Source: CBDCGJ01 sp965216645
GTDB taxonomy: Bacteria > Pseudomonadota > Alphaproteobacteria > GCA-2731375
Direction of reading: 5' to 3'
NCBI GenBank assembly: GCA_965216645.1
Contig: CBDCGJ010000061.1
Span: forward strand, 1-64,000
DNA length: 64,000 bases
The notes beneath the pieces were generated by a model, which saw only the letters and a program-made list of their open reading frames with translations, searched no databases and was not told the DNA's origin. Shown piece after piece: positions 19,246 through 29,041 of this stretch. The translations under genes and the position numbers were made by a program. The first letter of the stretch is position 1; each line of letters starts with the position of its first letter.

Positions 19246-20461
19246 TCAGCCGGTATCTTGCCGGGGCAGCAAATATCCGCGCCAATAAAGGACCAGCAAC
19301 GCCAGCAGACCCAATTGTTGCCCGGGGATTGCGAAGAAATGACTGCCATGAAACAACAATATCGGCATGAGATAGGTAAACGCGAGACCAAGTTCCACCC
19401 ATCTGCGGTTCTGCAACCGCGGCAGCGCGAGTATCGAGAGCAGGAAGGGCGCCGCGATCAGTGCGATGTCATAAAATTGCGCGTAGGGAACGGCCAAGGG
19501 GGACGCGATCAAGGTCATGGAAACTTTCCAGTTGAAGTCGGCGTCGCCGCGTCGCCACCAGAAGAAACAGGCGACCGCCAAGGTTAAGCTAACCACCCCT
19601 TGAAACAGCATCGCGGCGCCATGGGGCACGCCTAGCTGTCGTGCCCCAGCATAGGGTGTCAACATTTTCGACCAGCCGTCTTTCAGCTCGACCTCCGCCA
19701 GGCTGGCTCCAGATGTCATGTCATGGAAAAACGCAAACCAGGTGTCGATACCGAACATCGCCAAGCTAGCCAAGGCGAGAACCAGCGTCGTGACAACGGC
19801 GGCGGCGAAGCTTTTCCAGTAACCGCCGGCAATCAGCAGAATGGGAATCAAGATTCCGAGCTGCGGTTTGATGGTCAGCAGGCCGATAAAGACCCCGGCC
19901 AGGATCGGGCGCCGTTCGAGTAAACATAGGCCGCCGAACGCCAGGGCGGCGACAAGCAGGGCATTTTGCGAACTGACCATATTGTTCGCAACCAAGGGAA
20001 AGAACAGCGCGACGGCCAATAGTCCAGGATTCGGTGTTATCGTTTTTGCGATCGCCCATAGAAATACGAGTATGCCGAATGCGATCCAAACATACCGTGC
20101 GGTGGTGAAATCCATCCAGGCAAGAGGCAGTACACTAAGCAAGGTCGGTGGTGGGTAATGCCAGTTCAGTGCTTCCAGTGATTTTCCCGCATACTTGCGC
20201 TCGATACTAAGCAAAAATCCGGCGTCATATATCCGCTCCGCTTGGCCGGATAGGGCCGCTTCGCTGGCCGCGTAGGGGAGGGAGAAGTCTCCACCCACCG
20301 TTTTCCTCCTCGCCGGTTGGTGTAACGTCTTTCGAGATCACCCAAACGGCCAGAATGAAATAGGTAATTCCCAGCATCAACGGCAACAATCGAATGAACG
20401 CCGTCAATAGACGTTGCCGAAGGCCAGCGGAATTCTTGTCTGAGAGGGGAGCGTCACGCAT
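19246..20461 (-). pseudogene. GT87-like (DUF2029) membrane glycosyltransferase, one frameshift
   Basis: Two minus-strand frames make one protein. The N-terminal part has a membrane segment (LLPLMLGITYFILAVWVISK) and reaches EEENGG. The second frame continues GGDFSLPYAASEAALSGQAE and RIYDAG, which is the conserved start region of polyprenyl-phosphate-mannose-dependent GT87 enzymes (DF...A...G...Y). About nine further membrane helices follow (for example FFPLVANNMVSSQNALLVAA; LTIKPQLGILIPILLIAGGY). The slip is near 20297. The long second part (350 aa) is intact, so a single sequencing indel or a recent frameshift are both possible. Sugar donor and target are unknown. Confidence 0.75.
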
Positions 20462-20579
20462 GTCCAATACACGAGAACCGGCCAATACGCGGCCGAACGA
20501 AACTTAACATAGCCCAGGGGTTTTTGAAATTTTTCCGCGCCCGTTGTATGAAGCCCGCCAGCCCGGAGGATCGACACCC

Positions 20580-22103
20580 ATGGCCAATGAAAACATATAC
20601 AGTTTGTTCCAATCGCGCTTCCCGCCGGATGGCAGCGCGGTGTTTCTCGAGCTCGACGACCGCAATATTAGCTATGGCGAGATCGATGACTTATCCGGCC
20701 AATATCTCAGTCTGCTACGGCAATTAGGCGTGAAGAAGGGCGATCGGGTCATCGCGCAGGTCGAGAAGTCGGCCGAGGCCGTGTTGCTTTATCTCGGCTG
20801 TCTTAGGGCCGGGGCCATCTATATTCCCTTAAATACCGGCTATACCGACGCCGAAGTCGAGTATTTCCTGAGCGACGCCGAACCCGCGCTGTTCGTTTGC
20901 ACGCCGGCGCGTCAGGCGCAACTGGCCGAACGTTGTGCCGCCCAAGGCGTCGCGCATTGCCTGTCGCTGGGAGACGACGGCACCGGCGAATTGGCGGCGC
21001 GGGCGAAGGAAAAGGCCGCCGCGACGGACGTCGTCGATTGTGACGCGGACGATCTGGCGGCGATCCTTTACACCTCCGGGACCACCGGGCGTTCCAAAGG
21101 CGCGATGTTGAGCCACGGCAACCTTTCGTCCAATGCGCTCAGCCTGCATGAAATGTGGGGGTTCGTGCCCGGCGACGTGGTCCTGCATTGCTTGCCGATT
21201 TATCACGTCCACGGGCTGTTCGTGGCCTTGCATTGCGCCATGCTGAACGGATCGCCGACGATTTTCCGCCCGTCTTTCAAGGCGGAAGAGGCGAACGCGC
21301 TGTTGCCACGCGCCAGCGTATTCATGGGCGTGCCGACTTTTTATACGCGCCTACTCGACCTCGCCGATTTCGGGCGGGAGAGTTGCCGTAATATGCGCCT
21401 GTTCGTCGCCGGTTCCGCGCCCTTGTTGGCGGAGACTTTCGATCAGTTCACCGAACGGACCGGCCATCGAATTCTCGAACGCTATGGTATGACCGAAGCG
21501 GGTATGATCACGTCCAACCCCTATGACGGGGAACGATTGGCCGGAACGGTCGGCTACACCCTACCGGGTGTCGAAGCCAGAGTGGCGGACGACAGCGGTG
21601 CCGAAGTTTCCCGCGGCGAAGTCGGCGTGCTGGAAATCAAAGGCCCCAACCTGTTCAAAGGCTACTGGCGAAATCCGGAGAAAACCGCGGAGGAGATGCG
21701 GGACGACGGTTATTTCATCACCGGCGATATGGCGATGATGGCGGCGGATGGCCGGATCTCGATCATTGGCCGGTCGAAGGATCTGGTGATATCCGGCGGA
21801 TTGAACGTCTATCCGAAAGAAATCGAGTCGATGATCGACGATTTGCCCGGCGTCAACGAAAGCGCCGTGATCGGCGTGCCCCATCCGGATTTCGGGGAAG
21901 GGGTGACGGCCGTGGTGGTGCCCGATGGCAGTTCCGATTTGAGTGAAGAGGGTGTGCTTTCCGCGATCGGCGGCGAACTCGCCAAGTTCAAGCAGCCGAA
22001 GCGGATCTTCTTCCTCGACGAACTACCGCGCAATGCCATGGGTAAAGTGCAGAAAGCCGAATTGCGTCAACGCTATAACGATATCTATCAAGAGACTAAA
22101 TGA
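20580..22103 (+). CDS. matB: Malonyl-CoA synthetase (MatB-like acyl-CoA ligase)
   Basis: MatB activates malonate with ATP and CoA. The 507-residue protein has the adenylation P-loop ILYTSGTTGRSKGAMLSHGN (about 162-181), LPIYHVHGLFVALHCAMLNG (typical of MatB), LERYGMTEAGMITSNPYDGE (A5 motif), the FITGDMAMMAADGRISIIGR hinge, and the C-terminal lysine motif LPRNAMGKVQKAEL. ATG 20580 has GGAGG 10 bases upstream; the frame is open 12 codons further. The stop overlaps the next start (ATGA), so it was translationally coupled to the TSUP permease gene, a plausible transporter for its substrate (inference). Confidence 0.87.
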   Translation: MANENIYSLFQSRFPPDGSAVFLELDDRNISYGEIDDLSGQYLSLLRQLGVKKGDRVIAQVEKSAEAVLLYLGCLRAGAIYIPLNTGYTDAEVEYFLSDAEPALFVCTPARQAQLAERCAAQGVAHCLSLGDDGTGELAARAKEKAAATDVVDCDADDLAAILYTSGTTGRSKGAMLSHGNLSSNALSLHEMWGFVPGDVVLHCLPIYHVHGLFVALHCAMLNGSPTIFRPSFKAEEANALLPRASVFMGVPTFYTRLLDLADFGRESCRNMRLFVAGSAPLLAETFDQFTERTGHRILERYGMTEAGMITSNPYDGERLAGTVGYTLPGVEARVADDSGAEVSRGEVGVLEIKGPNLFKGYWRNPEKTAEEMRDDGYFITGDMAMMAADGRISIIGRSKDLVISGGLNVYPKEIESMIDDLPGVNESAVIGVPHPDFGEGVTAVVVPDGSSDLSEEGVLSAIGGELAKFKQPKRIFFLDELPRNAMGKVQKAELRQRYNDIYQETK

Positions 22104-22758
22104 GCGTTTTAACGACGCTCGACCTGACGCTGGCAGGGTGGATCATTGCCAGTGCCATCGTCTTCTTCGCCGCGATCGTGCAGGGCGGGACGGGTATGGG
22201 ATTCGGGCAAGTATCCGCCTCGTTGCTGATTTTGACCGACCCGCGTTTCGTACCGGCGGCCGTGATCATTATGGGCATGTCGGTCGCGGCCATGGGCGCG
22301 ATCCAGGGCCGGCACGAAGTCAATCGTAAGCAGTTGGTCGTCGCGTTAGCGGGCCGGATCGCCGGCGGAATAGCCGCCGGCCATCTGATGTTTCTCTTTA
22401 TCGACAGCAAAGTCTGGTCGCTTGTTTTTGCCGGGATGATTCTGCTGGCGGTGGCGTTAAGCGCGCTGACTTGGCGGGTTCTGCCGACATCTCGGGCTCT
22501 GCTCGGCGCTGGCTTGTTGTCCGGATTCATGGGCGCGATCACCTCGATCGGTGCGCCGCCGATCGGTATTGTCTACCAAAATGTGCCGGGCCACGAGGCG
22601 CGCTCAACCATGAACGCTTTCTTCACCCTGGGGACGGTGGCGTCTCTGGCGACGCTGTAGGCCTATGGCCTGGCCGGCAGCATCGACGTTCTGCGGGCGG
22701 CCTGTCTGGCACCGGGTTACATCGCCGGTTACGTATGCGGCCGCATACTCACCGATTA

Positions 22759-24278
22759 GTCGCCTGTTAAAGAACTGTTTTGAGGTTAGGCGTTGTCTGT
22801 ATCTCGTTGGCGATGGCGTGGAGGATCAGGCGTAAAAGTGACTTCAGCCATTTGAGCAGGAGGCGGCAGTTGTGGCCGACGGCGCTCATGATGGCGTTGA
22901 TCTGGTCGCCCTGGCGGCCTTTCAGGAAGTTGCGGCTTAAATGGCCGTCGGTTTTGCAGTGGCCGATCACGGCCTCGATGGCGCTGCGCCGACGCAGTTC
23001 CCGCTTGATCTGGCCGTGCACGCCGCGCTTCTGGCCGGAACGGAAGACCCGGTTGGGTTTTGCCGCCTTGTGGCCGCGATAGCCCTTGTCGACATAAGCC
23101 CGCTTGATCTCGCGGCCGGTCAGCGCTTCGGTTTCCTGTAAAACTTCTGCCAGGGTATGGCCATCATAGGGATTACCCGGCAAGGCTTTGGCGTGGAGGA
23201 TGAACAGGCCGCCCTTGCAGCGCTTGTTGGTGGTGGTCAGCGAGACCTTGACGCCGAACTCATAAGCCGCCTGGGCCTTGCCCTTGCCGATGCATTCGGT
23301 CTCGGGCGCGTGCCAGGAATAGAGCTTCCAGCCGCGCTGACGCTGCTTCTGCTTGCGGATTTGCTCGGCCTTGATCAACGGCGTCAGGAAGTTCGCCTTG
23401 AGGCCGGCATCGTCCTCGATCTTGCGGCGGATGTCCCGGGTCAACCGGCCGAGCCGGGTGCGCAGAAACTTCAGTTCCCCGTTCATGCGCTTGTACTGCT
23501 TGGCATGGGCGTAGCGCCCGGCCATCATCGCCGCCCGCTTGGCCACCCGGGTATAGGATTGCCGGAGCTTGACATCATGCCGCTTGGCCAGCTTGCCGAG
23601 CTGCTGGATCGCCGTCTCGAGCAGTTTGGCGTCGGTCGGAAAGGTGATGTTCTTGGGCTGCACCGTGGTGTCGACCGTGACCCGAGCCAAGTCGCGCTTC
23701 TTCAGCGCCCCGGTGTCGTGCGCGATGCGCAGGCTCTCGGCCAACAGGATCTCCAGCTTGCCGCCCAGGCGCTTGCGCCAATGGGACAGGCCGGAGCGCT
23801 CGTGGCGCAGCTGGTGCTGATAATATTCCTCGCCGGTGAAGTACTGGAAATAGGGATCGTAGACCCAGCGGTCCCAAAGCTCCTCGTCCGACAGGGCGAA
23901 GGTATGCTTCAACAGAAACATCCCGATCATGAACCGCGACGGCGTCGCCGGCCCGCCCTTGTCTGAGAACAACGGCGCGATCTCCGCGTCGATCCAGTCC
24001 CAGTCGATCTTGTCCGCCAACAGCGCCAACTCATGGCGCCGGTTGATCAACTGATCCAGGCGAACCTTGAACAGATCGTCCTGCCGCGACGGCTCAGGTT
24101 TCTTCGGACGCATCGAACCCCTCCAAATCACTCCCTTGAAGGAATCACGATCGGCCCAAAAAAGGAATCCCAAATCGCAAGAAAACACGCCAAAAAACGC
24201 CACTTCCTTGCAATTCCAGGTCTCAGAAATCAGAATATCCGCACGACGCTACAAGGACTTACGCGTCTTTAACAGTCA
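22759..24278. mobile_element. Insertion sequence, 1,520 bp, with 8-bp target duplication
   Basis: The direct repeat ACCGATTA flanks the element (22751-22758 and 24279-24286) and occurs only once in the reconstructed uninterrupted TSUP gene, so it is a target-site duplication. Near both ends lies the inverted core CTGTTAAAGA (22764-22773) / TCTTTAACAG (24266-24275). The flanking few bases differ between the ends, so the exact tips may be off by 2-3 bases. One transposase gene on the minus strand fills it. The transposase is of the IS5/IS1182 DDE group; an 8-bp duplication is not the commonest for that group, so family assignment is open. Confidence 0.88.
22767..24113 (-). CDS. DDE transposase of the IS5/IS1182 type
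   Basis: The 448-residue protein contains a DUF772-like N-terminal domain (SRFMIGMFLLKHTFALSDEE; then VYDPYFQYFTGEEYYQHQL), a first catalytic Asp in ARVTVDTTVQPKNITFP, a second in KRAYVDKGYRGHKA, and a Glu in RRRSAIEAVIGHCKTDGHL, followed by LKGRQGDQINAIMSAVGHNC. ATG at 24113 has GGAGGGG upstream; the open frame extends 30 codons further to 24203 without similarity. The frame is intact, so the element may still be active or have moved recently. Confidence 0.9.
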   Translation of the reverse strand: MRPKKPEPSRQDDLFKVRLDQLINRRHELALLADKIDWDWIDAEIAPLFSDKGGPATPSRFMIGMFLLKHTFALSDEELWDRWVYDPYFQYFTGEEYYQHQLRHERSGLSHWRKRLGGKLEILLAESLRIAHDTGALKKRDLARVTVDTTVQPKNITFPTDAKLLETAIQQLGKLAKRHDVKLRQSYTRVAKRAAMMAGRYAHAKQYKRMNGELKFLRTRLGRLTRDIRRKIEDDAGLKANFLTPLIKAEQIRKQKQRQRGWKLYSWHAPETECIGKGKAQAAYEFGVKVSLTTTNKRCKGGLFILHAKALPGNPYDGHTLAEVLQETEALTGREIKRAYVDKGYRGHKAAKPNRVFRSGQKRGVHGQIKRELRRRSAIEAVIGHCKTDGHLSRNFLKGRQGDQINAIMSAVGHNCRLLLKWLKSLLRLILHAIANEIQTTPNLKTVL

Positions 24279-24367
24279 ACCGATTACATTGACCAACGCT
24301 TCCGTGTCGTCGTGCTGACCGTCTGCGCGCTCAGCGCCGTTTCGATCATTGCCAAAACGGTGCTGCT

Positions 24368-25552
24368 TTAAGCGAAGACCAAGTCGCCGAATACGAGGGT
24401 TACGCCGATGAACGTAATGGAGTTTCCATCGATGAATTCAAAGGTCGTGTTGCCGCCGTCGACTACCGTATTTGCCACGATTGTCCCGACGACAGCGACA
24501 TCCGTACCGGCGGCAAAGTCCGCTACTGTGTCGTGGCCGAAATCGCCGAAGAAATAGAAGGTGTCGCTGCCGCTGCCGCCGATCAGGGAGTCGTCGCCCC
24601 GGTTGCCGAACAGTTCGTCGTCACCGAAGTCGCCGCGGATGGTGTCGTTGCCCTGACCGCCGTAAAGGGTGTCGTGATCGGTGCCGCCGAGCATGCTTTC
24701 GGCGCCGAAATTGCCGTAGATCAAATCGTCGCCGGCGAGGCCGAAAATGGTTTCGATGCCTTCCTGACTGGCCAACACACCGCTTGCGTCTAGTGTCGGC
24801 GGACCGTCATTCTGACCGCCATAGATCGTGTCGCTGCCATCGGCGCCATCGATCTGGTCGACGCCGACATTGCCGTAGATCAGATCCGGGCCTTGGCCGC
24901 CGCTCAGGGTATCGCGGCCGTCGCCGCCCCACAGCGTATCGCTGTCGAATCCGCCCTGTATGACGTCGTCGCCGAGATTACCGAGCAGCAAATCGTCGCC
25001 GGCGTCGCCCTGGAGTGTGTCATTCCCCTGACCGCCATAGGCGGTGTCGTTGCCATCGCCGCCGTCGATCGTCTCGGCCCCGAAATTGCCGTAAAGCAGG
25101 TCTCTTCCGGTCCCGCCAACAAGCGTTTCGATCCCTTCTTGACCGCGTAGTACGCCGCTCGCGTCCGGCGTCGGCGGTCCATCATTTTGCCCGCCATAGA
25201 TCGTGTCATCGCCGGTGCCGCCGACAAGTACGTCGTTGTCTAAATTTCCGTATATTAAATCGTCGCCGGAGCCGCCGTCGATCTGATCGTAACCGCCGCC
25301 GCCCCAGTGTGTATCGTTGCCGGTGATCCCGGCGATGAAGTCGTTACCGTCGCCGCCGAACAGCAGATCGTTGCCGCCACTGCCAAGCACCACATCGACG
25401 CCGGTGCCGCCATCCAGTGTATCGTTGCCGGGGCCGCCGAAAGCCGTGTCATCGCCGCCGACGGTGCGGATCGAGTCGTTGCCGGCCAGTCCGTCCACAT
25501 TGTCGCTACCGCTGGTGCCCGTAAATGTGTCGTCGCCCGTCGTGAATACCAT
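24368..25552 (-). CDS. RTX array protein 1 (hemolysin-type calcium-binding)
   Basis: 394 residues of nearly pure nonapeptide repeat (GGxGxDxUx, U aliphatic) expected to fold as calcium-bound beta-rolls outside the cell. Order: start box MVFTTGDDTFTG; about ten nonapeptides; first GGQNDGPPTPDASGVLRGQE insert at residue 120; DLLYGNFGAE box; second insert at 245; GNRGDD box at 316; tail from residue 334 (FFGDFGHDTVADF) to GNSITFIGVTL and the end GDLVFA. No catalytic domain is visible. AGGAGGTATTGTC precedes the ATG. Its stop overlaps the stop of the convergent TSUP gene by 3 bases. It is the promoter-distal end of the array and could be co-transcribed with array gene 2, 80 bases upstream. Confidence 0.92.
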   Translation of the reverse strand: MVFTTGDDTFTGTSGSDNVDGLAGNDSIRTVGGDDTAFGGPGNDTLDGGTGVDVVLGSGGNDLLFGGDGNDFIAGITGNDTHWGGGGYDQIDGGSGDDLIYGNLDNDVLVGGTGDDTIYGGQNDGPPTPDASGVLRGQEGIETLVGGTGRDLLYGNFGAETIDGGDGNDTAYGGQGNDTLQGDAGDDLLLGNLGDDVIQGGFDSDTLWGGDGRDTLSGGQGPDLIYGNVGVDQIDGADGSDTIYGGQNDGPPTLDASGVLASQEGIETIFGLAGDDLIYGNFGAESMLGGTDHDTLYGGQGNDTIRGDFGDDELFGNRGDDSLIGGSGSDTFYFFGDFGHDTVADFAAGTDVAVVGTIVANTVVDGGNTTFEFIDGNSITFIGVTLVFGDLVFA

Positions 25553-25632
25553 GACAATACCTCCTCCGCACCGAAACGCGGTTTAAAAAGCCATATCTAT
25601 ATAGTCGCACCCGAATTGGCTTCGGTTCAATC

Positions 25633-26745
25633 CTAGGCGAAAACCAAATCGGCCTCGCTTAACGTCACATCCAGGAAGGTAATGGAGCTGCCGTTGACGA
25701 ACATGAACACGGTGTGATCGCCGGATGTCAGCGTGCTCGCCACGTCGGTGCCGACAATAGCGATGTCGTTGCCGTTGCCGAATCCCTTGACCGTGTCATG
25801 GCCAAATTCGCCGAAGAAAAAGAAAATGTCGTCGCCGAACTCATCGTCGAAATAGTCGTCGCCCCGGTTGCCATACATGACGTCGTTGCCGATGCCACCG
25901 GAGATGCTGTCGTCGCCCTGGCCGCCGTAGATCGTGTCGGCACCGTCGCCGGCATGGATGTCTTCAACGCCGAAGTTGCCGTAGATCAGGTCGTCGCCTT
26001 CGTCGCCGGCAATCTCTTCCAAGCCCTGCATGCTGCGCAGAATACCGCTTGCGTCGAGGGAGGGCGGACCGTCGTTTTGACCGCCATAGATGGTGTCGTT
26101 GCCGGTGCCGCCGGACAGGCGGTCGGCGCCGACATTGCCGTAGATCAAATCGTGATCGCCGTTGCCGTAGAGGCTGTCCACGCCGTCACCACCCCGAAAG
26201 GTGTCGTCGCCGTTATTGCCGACGGCGATGTCATTGCCGAGATTGCCGAACAACAAGTCGCTGCCCGCCCCGGCGGTCATGCTGTCATCGCCCTGGCCGC
26301 CATAGACCGTATCGTCGCCGGTGCCGGCGTCGATCTGTTCCGCGCCGAAATTTCCGTAGATCAGATCGTCGCCTTCGAAGCCGAAGATCCATTCCGTGTC
26401 TTCCATATTGCGTAACGTACCAGAGGCATCGAAGGACGCGGGGCCGTTATTCTGACCGCCGTAGATGGTATCGCTGCCGCCGCCGCCGAACAGAGAGTCG
26501 GCGCCGACATTGCCGTAGATGACAATCTGTCCCGCCTTGCCACCGCCGATGAAATCGATACCGTCGCCGCCGATCAGCGAGTCGAAGCCGGTGATACCGG
26601 AGAAAATCGTGTCGTTGCCGTCGCCGCCCAGAATGGTGTCGTCACCGCTATTGCCATAAACCTCATCATTGCCGTCCAACGCCTCGACGAATTCGCCGCC
26701 GGCAGTCGCGAAATATTCGTCGTCATTATCGGTCAAGGTCACCAT
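25633..26745 (-). CDS. RTX array protein 2
   Basis: 370-residue paralog. The start box is MVTLTDNDDEYFATAGGEFV, more divergent than in its neighbours (EYF in place of DTF). The first GGQNNGPASFDASGTLRNME insert is at residue 96 and the second (GGQNDGPPSLDASGILRSMQ) at 221, the same 125-residue step as in most members. A stretch near residue 66 (FIGGGKAGQIVIYGN) breaks the nonapeptide register. The tail has KGFGNGNDIAIVG and ends SEADLVFA. It lies 15 bases downstream of array gene 3, in the tightly packed block formed by genes 8 to 2. Confidence 0.92.
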   Translation of the reverse strand: MVTLTDNDDEYFATAGGEFVEALDGNDEVYGNSGDDTILGGDGNDTIFSGITGFDSLIGGDGIDFIGGGKAGQIVIYGNVGADSLFGGGGSDTIYGGQNNGPASFDASGTLRNMEDTEWIFGFEGDDLIYGNFGAEQIDAGTGDDTVYGGQGDDSMTAGAGSDLLFGNLGNDIAVGNNGDDTFRGGDGVDSLYGNGDHDLIYGNVGADRLSGGTGNDTIYGGQNDGPPSLDASGILRSMQGLEEIAGDEGDDLIYGNFGVEDIHAGDGADTIYGGQGDDSISGGIGNDVMYGNRGDDYFDDEFGDDIFFFFGEFGHDTVKGFGNGNDIAIVGTDVASTLTSGDHTVFMFVNGSSITFLDVTLSEADLVFA

Positions 26746-26760
26746 GTCGAAAATCTCCCG

Positions 26761-27948
26761 CTAAGCGAAGACCAAGTCGTCGGCGGTCAAGCTGACATTC
26801 AAGAATGTGATCGAATTGCCGTCGATGAAGGTGAATGTGGTGTTCCCGCCATTGCTGGTCGTCGCGGTGATGGTACCGGTAACGAAGGCCGCGTCCGCGC
26901 CGGTGTCGAAGTCGTTCACCGTGTCGTGGCCGAAGGCGCCGGCGAAAAAGAAGATGTCGGCGCCGGTGTCGCCGTTGAGGAAATCGTTGCCCCGATTGCC
27001 GTAGAGCCAGTCGTCGCCTTGTCCCCCTAGGATCGTGTCATCGCCCTGGCCGCCGAACAAAGTATCGTCGTCCGAGCCGCCATACAGGACCTCGATCCCG
27101 AAATTGCCGTAGATCACGTCATGACCGGCGCCACCATCGACGGTTTCGATCCCTTCCAAGCTGCGCAACACGCCAGCGGCGTCAGGGGAGGGCGGGCCGT
27201 TGTTCTGCCCGCCATACAGGAAGTCGTCGCCGCTGCCGCCGAAAATACTGTCGGTGCCGACATTGCCGTAGATCAGGTCCTGTCCGTCACCGCCATCAAT
27301 GGTGTCCAGCCCGTCGGCACCGCGCACTGTGTCATTGCCGTTATTGCCTTCAATGCTGTCGTCGCCTAGATTGCCGAACAGCAGATCTTGGTCCGCGCCG
27401 CCTTCGATGGTGTCCATACCCTGGCCGCCATAGACGGTATCGTCGCCGGCGCCGCCGTCCAGGAATTCATCTCCGAAATTGCCGTAGAGAAGATCGTCGC
27501 CGCCATTACCGACGATCAGTTCCACGCCATCCATTTTGCGTAATACGCCGCCGGCGTCGGGCATGGCCGGGCCGTTGTTCTGGCCGCCATAGAAGGTGTC
27601 GTTCCCATCGCCGCCGAGGATGGTGTCGGTTTCCGCATTGCCGTAAACCAGATTATTGCCGGCGAAGCTCGAAATCACGTCGCCGCCGTCGCCGCCGAAA
27701 ACGGTGTCGTCACCGCCGCCGGCGACGATCACATCGTTGTCGCTGGCGCCGTAAAGCAGATCGTCACCGGTCTGGCCCCAGATTTCATCCTCGCCGGCGC
27801 CACCGAATACGGTGTCGTTACCGCTATTGCCATAGACTTTGTCGTCGCCGCCCGCCGGTAGAATGGAATCGTCGCCGCCCAGCCCTTCGATGACCTCAGC
27901 CGTACCGTCGCCGGTAAAGGTATCCGGCCCGTCCGTTAAAGCAACCAT
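26761..27948 (-). CDS. RTX array protein 3
   Basis: 395-residue paralog. Start box MVALTDGPDTFTGDGTAEVI; inserts at residue 121 (GGQNNGPAMPDAGGVLRKMD) and 246 (GGQNNGPPSPDAAGVLRSLE). Between them are the boxes DLLYGNFGDE, DLLFGNLGDD and DLIYGNVGTD shared by the family. The tail differs slightly (FFFAGAFGHDTVNDF, VTGTITATTSNGG) and ends TADDLVFA. Spacing to genes 2 and 4 is 15 and 18 bases, with purine-rich ribosome sites inside the gaps, so a polycistronic message is likely. Confidence 0.92.
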   Translation of the reverse strand: MVALTDGPDTFTGDGTAEVIEGLGGDDSILPAGGDDKVYGNSGNDTVFGGAGEDEIWGQTGDDLLYGASDNDVIVAGGGDDTVFGGDGGDVISSFAGNNLVYGNAETDTILGGDGNDTFYGGQNNGPAMPDAGGVLRKMDGVELIVGNGGDDLLYGNFGDEFLDGGAGDDTVYGGQGMDTIEGGADQDLLFGNLGDDSIEGNNGNDTVRGADGLDTIDGGDGQDLIYGNVGTDSIFGGSGDDFLYGGQNNGPPSPDAAGVLRSLEGIETVDGGAGHDVIYGNFGIEVLYGGSDDDTLFGGQGDDTILGGQGDDWLYGNRGNDFLNGDTGADIFFFAGAFGHDTVNDFDTGADAAFVTGTITATTSNGGNTTFTFIDGNSITFLNVSLTADDLVFA

Positions 27949-27966
27949 CGGTGAAACTCCTATACG

Positions 27967-29022
27967 TTAAGCGAACACCAGATCCGCTGAAGATAGAACG
28001 ATATTCGAGAAGGTGATGCTGTTGCCGTCGACCAGGGTGAAAACCGTGCCGCCGGTTGTTATCACCGTCGATGCCACGTCCGCGCCGACGATGGCGATAT
28101 CGGTGTTGTCCGCGAAGTCGTCTACGGTGTCATAGCCGAAGGCGCCGAGGAAATAGAAGACATCGTCGCCACTGCCGCCGGAAAGGTGATCGTCACCGCG
28201 ATTGCCGTGGATATCGTCATTACCTGCGCCGCCGACGATCGTGTCGTCGCCCTGGCCGCCGAAAATGGTATCGTGATCCTGGTTGCCGTGAATATCCTCG
28301 GCACCGAAATTGCCGTAAATCAAATCGTCCCCGCTGCCGCCCTCGATCGTTTCGACCCCCTGCATGTTGCGGAGAATGCCGCTGGCGTCGAGGGAAGGGG
28401 GGCCGTCGTTTTGACCGCCGAAGATCGTATCGTTGCCGCCATAGCCGAAAAGGCTGTCGGCACCGATATTGCCGTAGATCAGATCGTCGCCGCCGGGATT
28501 GCCCCAGACCGTATCCCGGCCGTCGCCGCCCCAAATGGTGTTGTCGCCGCCATTGCCGAAAAGAGAGTCGTTGCCGAGATTGCCGAACAATAGGCTCGAC
28601 CCGCTGCCGCCGTAAACGCTGTCGTCGCCCTGACCGCCATAGATCGTGTCCTGGCCGAAGCCGCCGAACAATTGCTCGCTGCCGAAATTGCCGTAAATGA
28701 GGTCGTCGCCCATTTCGCCGTTGGCGAACTCCACCCCTTCCATCTTACGCAAAATACCGGAGGCATCGAAACTCGCCGGTCCGTCGTTTTGGCCCAGATA
28801 AATGGTGTCGTTGCCGAGGCCGCCCCAGACCGAGTCGCGCTCCGCATTGCCGTAAATCAAATCGTTTCCGGTATTTGCGAAGATCGCATCGACGCCCGGC
28901 CCGCCGACGATGGTATCGTCACCGTCGTCGGCGAAGATGGTGTCGTCGCCCGCCAAAGCTTCGATGATCTCACCGGCACTGTCGCCGGAAAACGTGTCCG
29001 GTCCGTCGGTCAGCGTGACCAC
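27967..29022 (-). CDS. RTX array protein 4
   Basis: 351-residue paralog, one of the shortest. Start box MVTLTDGPDTFSGDSAGEII is almost that of protein 3, suggesting a recent common copy. The first insert is already at residue 76 (LGQNDGPASFDASGILRKME), i.e. five nonapeptides fewer than in protein 3; the second is at 202. The extra residue in the 126-residue step comes from GNPGGDD. The tail carries VITTGGTVFTLVDGNSITF and the unusual SNIVLSSADLVFA. Gaps to genes 3 and 5 are 18 and 19 bases. Confidence 0.92.
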   Translation of the reverse strand: MVTLTDGPDTFSGDSAGEIIEALAGDDTIFADDGDDTIVGGPGVDAIFANTGNDLIYGNAERDSVWGGLGNDTIYLGQNDGPASFDASGILRKMEGVEFANGEMGDDLIYGNFGSEQLFGGFGQDTIYGGQGDDSVYGGSGSSLLFGNLGNDSLFGNGGDNTIWGGDGRDTVWGNPGGDDLIYGNIGADSLFGYGGNDTIFGGQNDGPPSLDASGILRNMQGVETIEGGSGDDLIYGNFGAEDIHGNQDHDTIFGGQGDDTIVGGAGNDDIHGNRGDDHLSGGSGDDVFYFLGAFGYDTVDDFADNTDIAIVGADVASTVITTGGTVFTLVDGNSITFSNIVLSSADLVFA

Positions 29023-29041
29023 ATGGCACTCCTTACCTAAA

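Larger units (their letters stand above)
22100..24371 (+). pseudogene. TSUP-family permease (TauE/SafE), nonsense codon plus IS insertion
   Basis: The N-terminal 186 codons are a normal TSUP permease: WIIASAIVFFAAIVQGGTGM with the family's GxGxGFGQVS motif, several helices, and SGFMGAITSIGAPPIGIVYQ in the second half. TAG at 22658-22660 interrupts the frame (a Tyr codon changed in the third base would explain it). The frame then continues AYGLAGSIDVLRAACLAPGY to CGRILTD, where the IS is inserted. After the IS it resumes exactly in frame at 24279 as TDYIDQRFRVVVLTVCALSA and ends IIAKTVLL, stop 24369-24371. The gene is thus dead twice. It begins on the matB stop; substrate might be malonate or a sulfur-containing organic acid, which I cannot prove. 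Confidence 0.88.
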
